From the NCBI RefSeq assembly GCF_938017775.1, contig NZ_CALIIU010000041.1, positions 1-60,100 of the forward strand: a DNA stretch of 60,100 bases. Direction: 5' to 3'. Source of the stretch: an uncultured Campylobacter sp. Lineage in GTDB: Bacteria; Campylobacterota; Campylobacteria; Campylobacterales; Campylobacteraceae. Positions 1 through 9,206 of this stretch are shown here, one piece after another; the stretch's first letter is position 1; each line of letters opens with the position of its first letter. Below the pieces are notes generated by a model that worked only from the letters and a program-made list of their open reading frames with translations, had not been told where the DNA came from and ran no database searches. The position numbers and the translations under genes are program-made.

Positions 1-849
1 CTTCCGTAATCACTACAGATAAAATTCCATCCCAAATAAACTCTACAGAGGCTTTCGCAGATAAACTCCACCGCCATAAGGCCCGGCGAAATAAAATTTA
101 AACTAGCGCAATGCTACGGCTATCACTAAAAGCTAGACGCGGTAAAATTTCAAGCCTAAAATTCATCGCTAAAGCCCCATCTTAAAATTTTAAAACAAAG
201 TTTTAGCGATAAATTTTGCATTTTGAAATTCTACGGCAAAGCTTTATGCTTAAAATTTTACATTTAAAACTCCAAGGCAGAATTCTACGGCAAATTTTAC
301 CTCGCTGAATTGCGCGTTTAGAATTTAATTTTCGCCGTAAAATTCTGCGCTTAGAATTTTATCTGAACCCTCACACAACGAAGCTTGGGTAAAATTCTAG
401 CTCGAAATTTCAAACTACGAAATTTCGTTTGCCCAAATTTTGCAAGCGCTATAAATTTGCTCAAAATCAAAGCGGAATTTCAAGCTCTAAAATTTAGTAT
501 GAAAACTCGCGCTACGAAACTCCGCACAAAATTCTATACACAAAAATTTTACTGGCGCTATAAAATTTCGCGGCAAAATCGCAGCGAAATTTTAACGCAA
601 AATTTCGAGCTTCAAAATTCAGCATGAAATTCCAAGCCGCGAAACCCGCGTGAAATTTTGCCCGCGAAATTTACGGGCAAAATTTTATGACGGATTTGTA
701 TAACGAAATTTTGCGAGCACTATAAAATTTGCAGCGAAATTAGGCGTGAAATTCCAAACTATTAAATTCCACGTTGAATTTCAATCTGCAAAATTCAAGA
801 GAAATTCCACGCGAAATTTGACACCCTACCCGCGCAAGCTTGCAAAATC
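1..849. other. Gene-free, AAATTT-rich intergenic stretch
   Basis: No convincing gene is visible. The region is a patchwork of short near-repeats built around AAATTT, AAAATTTT, GAATTC/GAATTT and words such as CTACGGCAAA and GCGAAATTT. The only open frame of any length (385-627, plus) is rich in Lys, Phe, Asn and Arg because it translates these words, and it has no ribosome site or recognisable domain, so I do not call it a gene. It lies downstream of the minus-strand mrp gene and probably holds decayed sequence. Confidence 0.6.
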
Positions 850-1944
850 CTAATTTGAGCAGGCGCTCTTGCCGTCCATCACCGGCTGGATCGCGGAGTT
901 GTCCGCCAACTCCTCGCGGTCGATCTTTTCGATCTTCTCCCACAGCTTGCGCGCGGCCTGCTCATAGCGCTTCGCGCTCAAAGAATCGGGCGCATAGAAG
1001 CTCACCGGCTTGCCGCTGTCGCCGCCCTCGCGGATAGCGATCTCGATCGGAATCTCGCCGATTACTTCGGTGTTGTATCGCTGCGCCAGCTTTTGCGCGC
1101 CGCCGCGACCGAAGATGTCGTACTCCTTGCCGTTATCTGGGCAGATGAAGCCGCTCATATTCTCGATAAGGCCTGCGATCGGGATGTGGAGCTTTTCGAA
1201 CATATCAAGCCCGCGCGCGCTATCGTCCAGCGCGACCGTCTGCGGCGTCGTGACGCACACGCCCGCCGTCACCGGCACGCTCTGAGCGAGCGTAAGCTGC
1301 GCATCGCCCGTACCCGGAGGCATATCCAAAAACAGCACGTCCAGATCGCTCCACGCCACGTCTTTTAGCAGCTGCTCAATCGCCTTCATTATCATCGAGC
1401 CGCGCCAGATGAGGCTCGCGCCCTCCTCCATCAGCACGCCCATGCTCATCATCTCCACGCCGTGGCTTAAAATCGGCTTTAGCTTCTGCCCCACGACGCT
1501 TGCTTGCGTTTTATCTTCGCCCAGCATTCGCGGCAAATTCGGTCCGTAAATATCGGCATCCAAAATCCCCACTCTCTTGCCGAGCTTTGCCGTGCTGATG
1601 GCTAAATTTAGCGTCGTCGTGCTCTTGCCTACGCCGCCTTTGCCGCTGCTGATCATCACGAAATGCTTGATCTGCGGCGCGATATTTTTGCCGCTGCGAG
1701 AGTTGCTCTTTTCCTCGGCGATCTTAGGCTGTTTGATTAAAATTTCCACGTCCGCGCCGAGCACCTTTTGCACCGCCGATCTGAGCTCTGCGGCGATCTC
1801 CGGCTTAGCGCTGGGGATCTCGATCCCTACGAAAATTCTATCGCCGATCTCGACCTCTTTTACAAATCCAAAATCCACGATGCTTTTAGAAAAGCCCGGA
1901 TAGATCACGCTTTTAAGCAAATTTAAGACTTCGTCTTTACTCAT
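850..1944 (-). CDS. mrp: Mrp/ApbC-family iron-sulfur cluster carrier ATPase
   Basis: A 364-residue cytosolic P-loop ATPase of the Mrp/NBP35 (ApbC) family, which carries and delivers Fe-S clusters to apoproteins. An N-terminal MIP18/DUF59-like domain (about residues 1-75) precedes the nucleotide-binding domain. The deviant Walker A motif SSGKGGVGKST lies at about residues 99-109, and DADIYGPNLP and DMPPGTGD follow. The CxxC often seen in the family appears reduced to a single Cys in FICPDNGK. The ATG at 1944 has a strong AAGGAGAAGGA ribosome site and overlaps the thiC stop by 4 bases, so the two are translationally coupled. ThiC is itself an Fe-S enzyme, so Mrp may help mature it; that link is inference. 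Confidence 0.93.
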   Translation of the reverse strand: MSKDEVLNLLKSVIYPGFSKSIVDFGFVKEVEIGDRIFVGIEIPSAKPEIAAELRSAVQKVLGADVEILIKQPKIAEEKSNSRSGKNIAPQIKHFVMISSGKGGVGKSTTTLNLAISTAKLGKRVGILDADIYGPNLPRMLGEDKTQASVVGQKLKPILSHGVEMMSMGVLMEEGASLIWRGSMIMKAIEQLLKDVAWSDLDVLFLDMPPGTGDAQLTLAQSVPVTAGVCVTTPQTVALDDSARGLDMFEKLHIPIAGLIENMSGFICPDNGKEYDIFGRGGAQKLAQRYNTEVIGEIPIEIAIREGGDSGKPVSFYAPDSLSAKRYEQAARKLWEKIEKIDREELADNSAIQPVMDGKSACSN

Positions 1945-3248
1945 TCCTTCTCCTTATTTTCGGTTAAATTTCTACTGATTTTATATGCGCAAAATTTCGG
2001 CCCGCACATCGAGCAAAACTCCGCGCCCTTGTAAATTTCATCGCCCAGGCTCTCGTCGTGCAGTTCGCGCGCATGCGCAGGATCAAAGCTAAGCTCAAAC
2101 TGCCTGTTCCAATCAAAATTATACCTCGCATCGCTCATCTCGTGATCGCGCTCTATCGCGCCCGCTTTGCCTAGCGCGACGTCCGCGGCATGAGCGGCAA
2201 TTTTGTGCGCGATGATGCCCTCTCTGACGTCTTTTGCATTAGGAAGCCCCAGATGCTCCTTGGGCGTTACGTAGCAGAGCATGCTAGCACCGCGATACGC
2301 AGCCATCGTCCCGCCGATAGCCGAGCTGATATGATCATAGCCCGCGCCGATGTCGGTCGGAAGCGGCCCCAGCACGTAAAACGGCGCGTCGCGGCAGAGC
2401 TTGCGCTCTAGCTGCATATTTAGCTCGATCTCGTTAAACGGGATGTGTCCCGGACCCTCGATCATCACCTGCACGTTTTTTTCATTCGCGCGCAGGGCCA
2501 GCTCGCCTAAAATTTCAAGCTCGCTAAGCTGCGCCCTATCGGTCGCATCGTATAAGCAACCCGGGCGCAAGCCGTCGCCCAGAGATAGCGATACGTCGTA
2601 GGCGGCGCAGATATCGCAAATTTCATCAAACGCTTCGTAGAAGGGATTTTGCTTATGAAATTTCATCATCCACGACGCTATCAGCGAGCCTCCTCTGCTT
2701 ACGATACCCATCTTGCGACGGGACAGCAGCGGCATAAACTCGAGCTTAAAGCCCGCGTGGATCGTGAAATAATCCACTCCCTGCCGCGCCTGTTTCTCGA
2801 TCGTACTAAGAATAGCGCTCGTTTTTAAATTTTTAATATCGCCCAGCTCATGGATCATCTGATAGATCGGCACCGTGCCTATGGGTACGGGCGAGCGCTC
2901 GATTATCGCGGCGCGGATCTCGTCCAAATCGCCGCCCGTGCTTAGATCCATCACCGTATCGGCGCCGTACTTTAAGCACGCTTCAAGCTTTTCCAGCTCG
3001 CCCTCAATATCGCTCGTCGTGCCCGAAGAGCCGATGTTGGCATTGATCTTGCACCGCAGCGCGCGCCCGATACCGACGGGCTTTAGGCTTTTGTGATTAA
3101 CGTTTGCGGGGATGATCGCTTTTCCTTGCGCGATCAGATCGCACAAGGCTCGCACGTCCATGTGCTCGCTTTGCGCGACCTCTCTCATCTGCGGCGTCAC
3201 TTCGCCTCTTTTTGCAAAATAGATCTGCGATACGCAGCTTTCGGTCAT
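1941..3248 (-). CDS. thiC: Phosphomethylpyrimidine synthase ThiC
   Basis: ThiC is a radical SAM enzyme that converts aminoimidazole ribotide to HMP-P, the pyrimidine half of thiamine. The C-terminal signature CSMCGPKFC (CX2CX4C) binds the 4Fe-4S cluster. Other family stretches are visible, including NANIGSSG, the ADTVMDLSTGGD block and MIEGPGH. The frame is open upstream to 3422, but I place the start at the ATG at 3248: it has an upstream GCGAGG ribosome site, and the product of 435 residues begins with an ordinary ThiC N-terminus, whereas the 58 extra upstream residues are basic and unrelated. No TPP riboswitch signature was found in the 217-bp leader. It forms an operon with mrp. Confidence 0.95.
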   Translation of the reverse strand: MTESCVSQIYFAKRGEVTPQMREVAQSEHMDVRALCDLIAQGKAIIPANVNHKSLKPVGIGRALRCKINANIGSSGTTSDIEGELEKLEACLKYGADTVMDLSTGGDLDEIRAAIIERSPVPIGTVPIYQMIHELGDIKNLKTSAILSTIEKQARQGVDYFTIHAGFKLEFMPLLSRRKMGIVSRGGSLIASWMMKFHKQNPFYEAFDEICDICAAYDVSLSLGDGLRPGCLYDATDRAQLSELEILGELALRANEKNVQVMIEGPGHIPFNEIELNMQLERKLCRDAPFYVLGPLPTDIGAGYDHISSAIGGTMAAYRGASMLCYVTPKEHLGLPNAKDVREGIIAHKIAAHAADVALGKAGAIERDHEMSDARYNFDWNRQFELSFDPAHARELHDESLGDEIYKGAEFCSMCGPKFCAYKISRNLTENKEKE

Positions 3249-3273
3249 TTTCGCCTCGCTTCTTAAAAATGCG

Positions 3274-3290
3274 CGTATAATATAACAAAT
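3274..3290 (-). promoter_or_regulatory. Possible thiC promoter -10 region
   Basis: Read on the minus strand, TTGTTATATTATACG lies about 30 bases before the thiC ATG. It contains a TATATT/TATTAT -10-like hexamer in the only TA-rich stretch of the leader. Campylobacter sigma-70 promoters usually lack a clear -35, so this rests on the -10 alone. Confidence 0.35.
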
Positions 3291-3465
3291 TTCATTAATC
3301 CTTACTTTTCTTTTACCGTTTATTTTCGTAACGTAGGCTGAAATTTTACCGCCTCGCCGCGTAAATTTACACCTAAGCTTAAGATATTTCAGCGCGCAAG
3401 CCGCGATTAATTTTGCTTTCATTTTTAATACGTATAATTTCGTAACAAAATTTCAAGGATAAAAT

Positions 3466-4719
3466 TTGAAAGATATATCGCTGATTTTGCTCGCCGCGGG
3501 CGATTCGAGCAGGTTTGAGCTGCGCGTCAAAAAGCAGTGGCTGCGCGTGGGCGAGCTGCCGCTTTGGCAATACGTCGCGCAAAATATCGCGCGGGCGCAC
3601 CCATTTAAAAAAATCATAATCGCCGTGAACGAGGAGGACGTGAGCTATTGCGAGCGCCTCTATGCGTGCAGCCTGGCCTCGGCGCGCGGCAAAAGCGCGG
3701 AGTGCGACACGAGCGAGTATAAATTTCAAAGAAAGCAGGGCGGGATCGAATGCGGCGCAGATGAATGCGGCTCTTCAAATTTAAAATTTCACTTCGCCCC
3801 GGGCGGCGCAAACCGTCAAAGCTCGCTAAAAAACGCTCTGAAACTCGTAGATAGCGAGCTCGTGCTCGTAAGCGACGTGGCGCGCGCGCAAATTTCGCCA
3901 CGCACGATAGACGCGCTCATCGCCGCAAGCGCGGACGCCGATTGCATCAGCCCATATCTTGGCGTAAATGATACGACCTATCTCGGCGAGCGTATAGTGA
4001 GGAGGGAGGAGCTGCGCCTCATCCAAACGCCGCAGCTTTCGCGCACGGCGCTACTTAAAAAGGCGCTTGATGGAAGCGAAATTTTTACCGACGACAGCGC
4101 GGCGGTCGGCAGCGCGGGCGGACGATTGGAGTTTATAAAAGGCGAAGCGGGCGCGCTTAAGATCACGCGCGCAAGCGATCTGGCGGCGCTAAATTTAAAA
4201 CCCTGCTCGCGCGATATCTTTTGCGGCACAGGTTACGACGTGCATGCGCTTGAAAAAGGCGCGGGTATCGTGCTCGGTGGCGTGCAGATCCCGTGCGAGT
4301 TCGCGCTGATCGCACACAGCGACGGCGATGTGGCGATCCACGCTCTAATCGACGCTATTTGCGGCGCGACGATGCTGGGCGACATCGGCGAGCTCTTTCC
4401 CGACAGCGATGTCAAATTTAAAGGCGCGAACAGCAAGGAGTTGTTACGAAAGGTAATGCGACGTGTCAAAGGCTACGGTTACGAGCTCGTAAATGCCGAT
4501 ATTACGATCATCGCGCAGCGCCCGAAGATCGGAGCTTACAAAGCGCAGATGCAGGAGGTTTTGAGCGAAATTTTAAACTGCGCGCGCGTCAATGTCAAAG
4601 CGACCACGACCGAAGGGCTAGGATTTACGGGCAGAAGCGAGGGCATCGCCGCGCAGGCTGCGGTAAATTTGAAATTTTACGACTGGCAAAAGCACGCAGC
4701 AAAGGCGCAGGACGTATGA
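3466..4719 (+). CDS. ispDF: Bifunctional IspD/IspF isoprenoid enzyme
   Basis: A fused MEP-pathway enzyme of 417 residues. The N-terminal IspD half (MEP cytidylyltransferase) shows LLAAGDSSRF, KKQWLRV and the PGGANRQSSL block. The C-terminal IspF half (MECDP synthase, from about residue 250) begins GTGYDVHALEKG, with the DxH metal pair, then HSDGDVAIHALIDAICGA and LGDIGELFPDSD. Such fusions are normal in this phylum. Start is TTG at 3466, with AAGGA at 3455-3459. An extra Cys/Ser/Lys-rich stretch of about 35 residues (around 70-105) sits within the IspD half, where it probably forms a surface loop. The stop overlaps the next gene by 4 bases (ATGA). Confidence 0.95.
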   Translation: MKDISLILLAAGDSSRFELRVKKQWLRVGELPLWQYVAQNIARAHPFKKIIIAVNEEDVSYCERLYACSLASARGKSAECDTSEYKFQRKQGGIECGADECGSSNLKFHFAPGGANRQSSLKNALKLVDSELVLVSDVARAQISPRTIDALIAASADADCISPYLGVNDTTYLGERIVRREELRLIQTPQLSRTALLKKALDGSEIFTDDSAAVGSAGGRLEFIKGEAGALKITRASDLAALNLKPCSRDIFCGTGYDVHALEKGAGIVLGGVQIPCEFALIAHSDGDVAIHALIDAICGATMLGDIGELFPDSDVKFKGANSKELLRKVMRRVKGYGYELVNADITIIAQRPKIGAYKAQMQEVLSEILNCARVNVKATTTEGLGFTGRSEGIAAQAAVNLKFYDWQKHAAKAQDV

Positions 4720-5579
4720 AAATTTTAATTATCGAGAGCGAAAGCTATCTTGCTCAAAGTATCGCAAACAAGCTTGGCGCGCTGGGGCATGAATGCACTA
4801 ACGCGGCGAGTTTGGCGACCGCGGCTAGCCTTGCGGAGGAGTTTGAGGCGGTGCTACTCTCTACGAGCTGGAGCGGCGCGAGCTTTTATCCGCTGATCGA
4901 GAAATTTAGGCGCTCGATCATAATTTTGATGGTCGCTTACGTCGATAGCGAAACGGTGCTAAACCCCGTAAAAGCGGGCGCAACGGATTATATCCAAAAG
5001 CCATTTATGATAGAGGAGCTCATAAAAAAGATCGAGCACTACGCGCAGTTTCGCTCGCTAAAATCGCAAAACGAAGCCTACGAAGTGTTGCTTAAAGAGA
5101 TCTCTCTTTCGTGCGAAATACCGCCCGCGCGTTTAGCGCAGATAAAATTTCCGCTTCTTTTGCGCGGCGATGCGACAGCACGGGCAGCGGCGGTATTTAA
5201 GATCGCACTCGCGCTAAAATCGCGCCTTAAAATTTTATCCGCGCAAAGCCCTGAGCTGCTAGAACGCGGCGCGGAGATTTTTTACGCACCAGGTTTTGAT
5301 AGCCTAAGCGGCGCACAGAAGGAAAAATTTCTAAGCAAAACCAAATCCATGCGCCTAATTGCCGGATCCATCGGCGCGCAAAAGGGCTTTAACGACGAAA
5401 TTACGCTTGGCAGCAGCAAAGAACGTAGTGAAATTTTAAGCATCGAAGAATACGTAAAGCTCACGATCGTAGCGCACCAAGACGAGTATTTCGACTCCGA
5501 TCTGGCGGCGGCACTTGGGATTTCTCGAAAATCGCTTTGGGAGAAAAGGAAAAAATATGGCATCGCAAGAAAAAAATAG
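4716..5579 (+). CDS. HP1021/CemR-like atypical response regulator
   Basis: A 287-residue orphan regulator placed between ispDF and the ATP sulfurylase-like gene, the same position as Cj1608 (CemR) in C. jejuni, whose H. pylori counterpart is HP1021. These bind DNA, including the oriC region in H. pylori, and respond to redox state rather than phosphorylation. The receiver domain (about 1-120) has no Asp at the phospho-acceptor site: the strand reads AVLLSTSW, with Ser about residue 49. The C-terminus carries a Fis-like helix-turn-helix, LAAALGISRKSLWEKRKKYG. Cysteines are few (residues 27 and about 134), fewer than I recall for HP1021. Identification rests on synteny plus domain layout. Confidence 0.85.
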   Translation: MKILIIESESYLAQSIANKLGALGHECTNAASLATAASLAEEFEAVLLSTSWSGASFYPLIEKFRRSIIILMVAYVDSETVLNPVKAGATDYIQKPFMIEELIKKIEHYAQFRSLKSQNEAYEVLLKEISLSCEIPPARLAQIKFPLLLRGDATARAAAVFKIALALKSRLKILSAQSPELLERGAEIFYAPGFDSLSGAQKEKFLSKTKSMRLIAGSIGAQKGFNDEITLGSSKERSEILSIEEYVKLTIVAHQDEYFDSDLAAALGISRKSLWEKRKKYGIARKK

Positions 5580-7470
5580 CCGCGCGCGCTCGGTATGGAT
5601 CGCAGACGGGACAGAAATTTCACGCGATACCAGCAATTTAAACGAAATAAAACCGCTTGAAAGTGAAGGAATTTTAAGCGGCATAAAAACTCTAAACGCT
5701 ACAAAAGCTTCGAGCGACGCGGCGCTAAATTTAAAGGCAAAGCAAAATTTAAAAGCATCGCAGAACTCAAAAGCAAGACAAAATTCAAAAGCAAAGCGTA
5801 ATTTAAAAACGATGCGAAATTTAAAAATGTCAAAGGCGAGCAATGCCAGAAAAGATGAGGCGCGAGCTAAGGGCGCGGCAAGAAATTTAAAAGCAGAGCA
5901 AGCCGGAAGCGAGAGCAAAGGCGCAAATAATAGCGCAACGCAAATCCGCAAGATAGTGATCTCGCGCTCCGACCTAAACGTCTTGAGCCTACTCGCAAAC
6001 GGCGCTTTCGGCAAGAGCTGCGAGCTACTGCGCCCAAGCAAGCTAAGCGTATGCGGCATAAATTTCGTTTTTTCCTGCGCGGACGCAAAAAAAGGCGATA
6101 TTTTGGAGCTTTATCTCAGCAAGGACAGCATAGCCGAACGCACCAAAAATTCGCTTAGCGGCGAAAGTGGTGCGTATTTGCTAGCTAAAGAATCACGCAA
6201 CTTGCAGGATGGAGTTTCTGCTGTGGCGCAAAACGAGCAGAGCTTTGCGAAAAGCGGCGCAGGTTTCGCGCGCACTACAAGTGCGCAAAGCGCTATAAAC
6301 GCCACAAGCGAAGGCTTAGACCATATAGAAAGCCTTACTGCGAGCTATGATCAAACTTTTACTAGCAGCACAGATGTAAAATCTGCAAACAACGCCGCTT
6401 TGGATTTGGCGAAAAGCTCCAGTGAAAATTCTGCGGTAAATTCCGCGCGGAGCTTTGCCGAAAATTCTGCGATCAATCGCGTTTGCAGCACAGATGCAAA
6501 ATCCGTAGCAAATTCGGCGGGAAATTTTATTTCAAATTCCACCGAAAATTTCATCAAAAATCCCGCCTATTGTGAGCTTGTCGCGCGCATAGACGTTAGC
6601 GACGTTTATGTTCCAAGCGCAAGCGAGGTCGCAGACTCGGTGTTTCAAAACGTATACGCAGAGCAAACTGCGGTGCAGGGGCGCATCACGCTGCTAAAAA
6701 ATGGTCTTGCAGAGCAAATCGCGCGCATAAAAAAAGTCGCAAGCTCGCTTGCCGCGCCTAAAATTTCAGCGTTTTTTACCTGCGCCGATCCGATCCACCG
6801 CGTACATGAGCGGCTGATTAGGCATATGATCGATAAGGCGGATTTCGTGGTGATTTTTTTAACCGGCACGAATAGCACGGATGCCCTGCCCTACGAACTA
6901 CGCAAAAAAACGCTAAGCTATTTGCTGCAAAATTTTTTGGTTGCGCAACGCGCCATGATGATCGATCTGGGCTCGCTTGCGATTTTTGACGACAAGCCCG
7001 CCCTGCAGTGCGCGATCGCAAAAAATTTAGGTATAAACAAAATAATTTTTGGGCAAAATCACGCAAATATAGAGCTGTTTTTCGAAGGTGGCGGCGTGCA
7101 TTCGGTGCTGGACGAGTATCAAAAACGCGGCGAAATCGAGATTTTGCTTATGCCGGAATACGTCTATTGCGAGAAGTGCAAGGTGCTCGTAAGCACCAAA
7201 AACTGTCCTCACGGCGCTCATCATCACGTGCATTACCGCACGCAAAATCTAAAAGCACTGCTGCGCGCGGGGATCTTACCGCCCGCGATTTTTATGCGTA
7301 AAGAGATCTCGGCGATGATTTTAAGCGAGCTCTTTCCCGCGCGATTTTCAGATCTGCAAAAGCTCTACGACGAGCTTTTTCCAAACAGCGGGATCTTGCA
7401 GAGCCACGGCGAGAGCGAGTTTTACGAGCAGCTTATGCAGCTGTACCAAACCAGCGCGCTAAAGACGTAG
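5557..7470 (+). CDS. ATP sulfurylase-like protein with long low-complexity inserts
   Basis: The C-terminal about 300 residues look like sulfate adenylyltransferase: DPIHRVHERLIRH (nucleotide site), LTGTNSTDALPYELR, IIFGQNHA, and a possible zinc site YCEKCKVLVSTKNCPHG. The position matches Cj1609 of C. jejuni. The enzyme would make APS from ATP and sulfate; the true substrate is unproved. I chose ATG 5557, with AAAAGGA just upstream, over a TTG at 5515 that lies inside the preceding gene. The 637-residue product is much longer than usual. About residues 40-115 are Lys/Asn/Arg repeats of the type NLKAKQNLKAS, and about 190-335 are Ser/Ala/Asn/Glu repeats. Both inserts translate AAATTT-type repeat DNA and interrupt an otherwise ordinary N-terminal domain. 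Confidence 0.8.
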   Translation: MASQEKNSRARSVWIADGTEISRDTSNLNEIKPLESEGILSGIKTLNATKASSDAALNLKAKQNLKASQNSKARQNSKAKRNLKTMRNLKMSKASNARKDEARAKGAARNLKAEQAGSESKGANNSATQIRKIVISRSDLNVLSLLANGAFGKSCELLRPSKLSVCGINFVFSCADAKKGDILELYLSKDSIAERTKNSLSGESGAYLLAKESRNLQDGVSAVAQNEQSFAKSGAGFARTTSAQSAINATSEGLDHIESLTASYDQTFTSSTDVKSANNAALDLAKSSSENSAVNSARSFAENSAINRVCSTDAKSVANSAGNFISNSTENFIKNPAYCELVARIDVSDVYVPSASEVADSVFQNVYAEQTAVQGRITLLKNGLAEQIARIKKVASSLAAPKISAFFTCADPIHRVHERLIRHMIDKADFVVIFLTGTNSTDALPYELRKKTLSYLLQNFLVAQRAMMIDLGSLAIFDDKPALQCAIAKNLGINKIIFGQNHANIELFFEGGGVHSVLDEYQKRGEIEILLMPEYVYCEKCKVLVSTKNCPHGAHHHVHYRTQNLKALLRAGILPPAIFMRKEISAMILSELFPARFSDLQKLYDELFPNSGILQSHGESEFYEQLMQLYQTSALKT

Positions 7471-8171
7471 CTCTCGAGGGCGCGACGCAAAAAATGACGT
7501 GGAATTTGCGGAAGCTAGGCAGAAGGTAAAATTTCGCGGCGTTAGAATTTACGGCGGCTAGACGTAAAGTAAAATTTCATAGTGCGGAAAGAAAGAACTG
7601 CGCGGAATTTTGTAGAATAAAGAGCGGCGGACGCAGATTTGACGTAAAATTTTGCGGTACAACGAAGCTAAATTTTTAGAGCATTAGCAGCGGTACGATA
7701 AAACGAGCTTTAAATTTTAAAGTCTTGGCTTCGTAGCAAATTTATAACGGCGCAGTAAATTTTGCGGCGAAGCGGATTTAAAATTTTAAGGCGCGATGGA
7801 TATGTAAAGCAGCACGGCAAATCTAAATTTTAAGTTTTCGACAAGCGAACCTAAAATTTTAAAATTAAGCAGTTGCTGCGAGTTACAGCGCAAAACTCGG
7901 ATGCAGCGCAACGACTGCTCGCTCGCGCAAAATGCCGTGCGTTTGCGGACGGGTTTGAAATCTCCACGCAGGCGAGCAAAATTTTAAAATTTTTACGCAA
8001 ATGATTAAAATTTTAAAATTCATACGTTAGTGAGCGAGTAGAATTAATTTCGTGTAGGCGGACAAATTAATTCTACATGCACGAACGAAATTTAAAATTT
8101 TCGCACGCGAGCAGATGCCCTAATTAAAATAAGCGGTAAAATTTTAAAAAGCAAAATTTAAAAGGACAATT
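7471..8171. other. Repeat-rich intergenic spacer before pgpA
   Basis: About 700 bases with no credible gene. It is dense in AAATTT and TAAAATTT words separated by GC-rich purine tracts on the plus strand, and it holds the inverted repeat listed at 8038-8076. Immediately before pgpA is the ribosome site AAAAGGA. A -10-like TAAAAT occurs near 8123, but there are too many similar words here to single one out. Confidence 0.6.
8038..8076. repeat. Perfect 13-bp inverted repeat
   Basis: GTAGAATTAATTT (8038-8050) and its exact reverse complement (8064-8076) flank a 13-base spacer. No U-run follows on either strand, so it is not a typical terminator. It could be a regulatory hairpin or a binding site upstream of pgpA. 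Confidence 0.75.
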
Positions 8172-8708
8172 ATGGATAAAATTTTCGTTACATTTTTCGG
8201 CGCGGGGCTACTAAAGCCCGCGCCGGGCACTTGGGGCAGCATCGCCGGCTGGATAGCGGGGCTTGCAATCTTGATACTGGCGGGAGAGGTGACGCTGTTT
8301 TTGTGCGCCGGCCTCGTCTTTTTCGTCTCGCTTAAGATCGTAGGCGATTATGAGAAGCGGACCTGCTCGCACGATAACAGCGAGATCGTCATCGACGAGG
8401 TCGTGGGGGTGTGGATCGCGATGTGCGTCGCCGCGCCCGTGGGCGAGATCTTTTCACTGCCGCTGCGGGAGCTGATCGCGGGCTTTGAGAGCAGCAGGAT
8501 ATCGATCGTCGCGATGATTTTGGCGCTGCTGTTTTTCAGGGCGTTTGACATCTGCAAACCCTCGATCATCGGGCGCGTGGATCGCGACGTACCAGGCGGG
8601 CTCGGCGTGATGCTCGATGACGTGCTGGCGGGCTTTTTCGCGGGGCTTGGGGTTTTGATAGTTATCTCTTTAGGGATCAGGCTCGGCGCCGCGGGATTGA
8701 TTTTTTAA
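8172..8708 (+). CDS. pgpA: Phosphatidylglycerophosphatase A
   Basis: A 178-residue inner-membrane phosphatase that dephosphorylates phosphatidylglycerol phosphate to phosphatidylglycerol. The family opening FGAGLLKPAPGTWGS is at the N-terminus. The acidic motif DEVVGVWIAM is about residues 75-84, and DICKPSIIGRVDRD and GLGVMLDDVLAG follow; these are the signature PgpA blocks. About four membrane segments are visible. It is separated from the ATP sulfurylase-like gene by a 700-base spacer, although the same order occurs in C. jejuni (Cj1609-Cj1610). Confidence 0.95.
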   Translation: MDKIFVTFFGAGLLKPAPGTWGSIAGWIAGLAILILAGEVTLFLCAGLVFFVSLKIVGDYEKRTCSHDNSEIVIDEVVGVWIAMCVAAPVGEIFSLPLRELIAGFESSRISIVAMILALLFFRAFDICKPSIIGRVDRDVPGGLGVMLDDVLAGFFAGLGVLIVISLGIRLGAAGLIF

Positions 8709-9206
8709 GCTTTTAAGGCGCGATTGCAGCAAACACGGCGCGATTGCGGGCGCTATCAAGCACCGAAATTTTAAAAGCCGCATCTTGAGCGGGGCTTATG
8801 AATTAGCGCAAATTTTAAATTCTGAGGCATGAGCCCGCTTGAAATTAAAATTTAGCGGTATTTATTCGCGCAGCCTGCAAATAAAGCATACGTAAAATTT
8901 TAAAATTTTACAGGAGTCTCGATAAAATTTGCGTGGTCTTAAATTTTAAATTTCGCAGCTTGCAAAATTCTACGACATAAAAATTTAATTGCGCTGCAAG
9001 AATCAAAATTATGCCTCTTAAATTTTGTGCGGCTAAATTTTAAAACAAAGCGGTAGGCGCAGCTCGTGCGTAAAATTTAAAATTTATCGCTAATCGCAGG
9101 CAGTCTAACAGGGCGTGCTATTAAATTTTCAGCAATATTTATGGTTTTTCTTGTAACATTGCCGCAAAATGCGGGTACCGACGCAAAAAATTTAAAGGAA
9201 CGAAAA
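8709..9206. other. AAATTT-rich intergenic stretch
   Basis: About 500 bases between pgpA and the broken hydrolase gene. It contains many AAATTTTAAATTT blocks and no open frame with coding character. The frame that begins at 9141 runs into the hydrolase, but its first 22 residues have no ribosome site and no homology signal. Confidence 0.55.

Noticed and set aside
385..627. Open frame of 80 codons in the first spacer
   Set aside because: It is composed of AAATTT-word translations (Lys, Phe, Asn, Arg), has no ribosome site and no domain.
3249..3465. TPP riboswitch upstream of thiC
   Set aside because: The leader was read on the minus strand and lacks the conserved CTGAGA and GAACCTGA-type elements.
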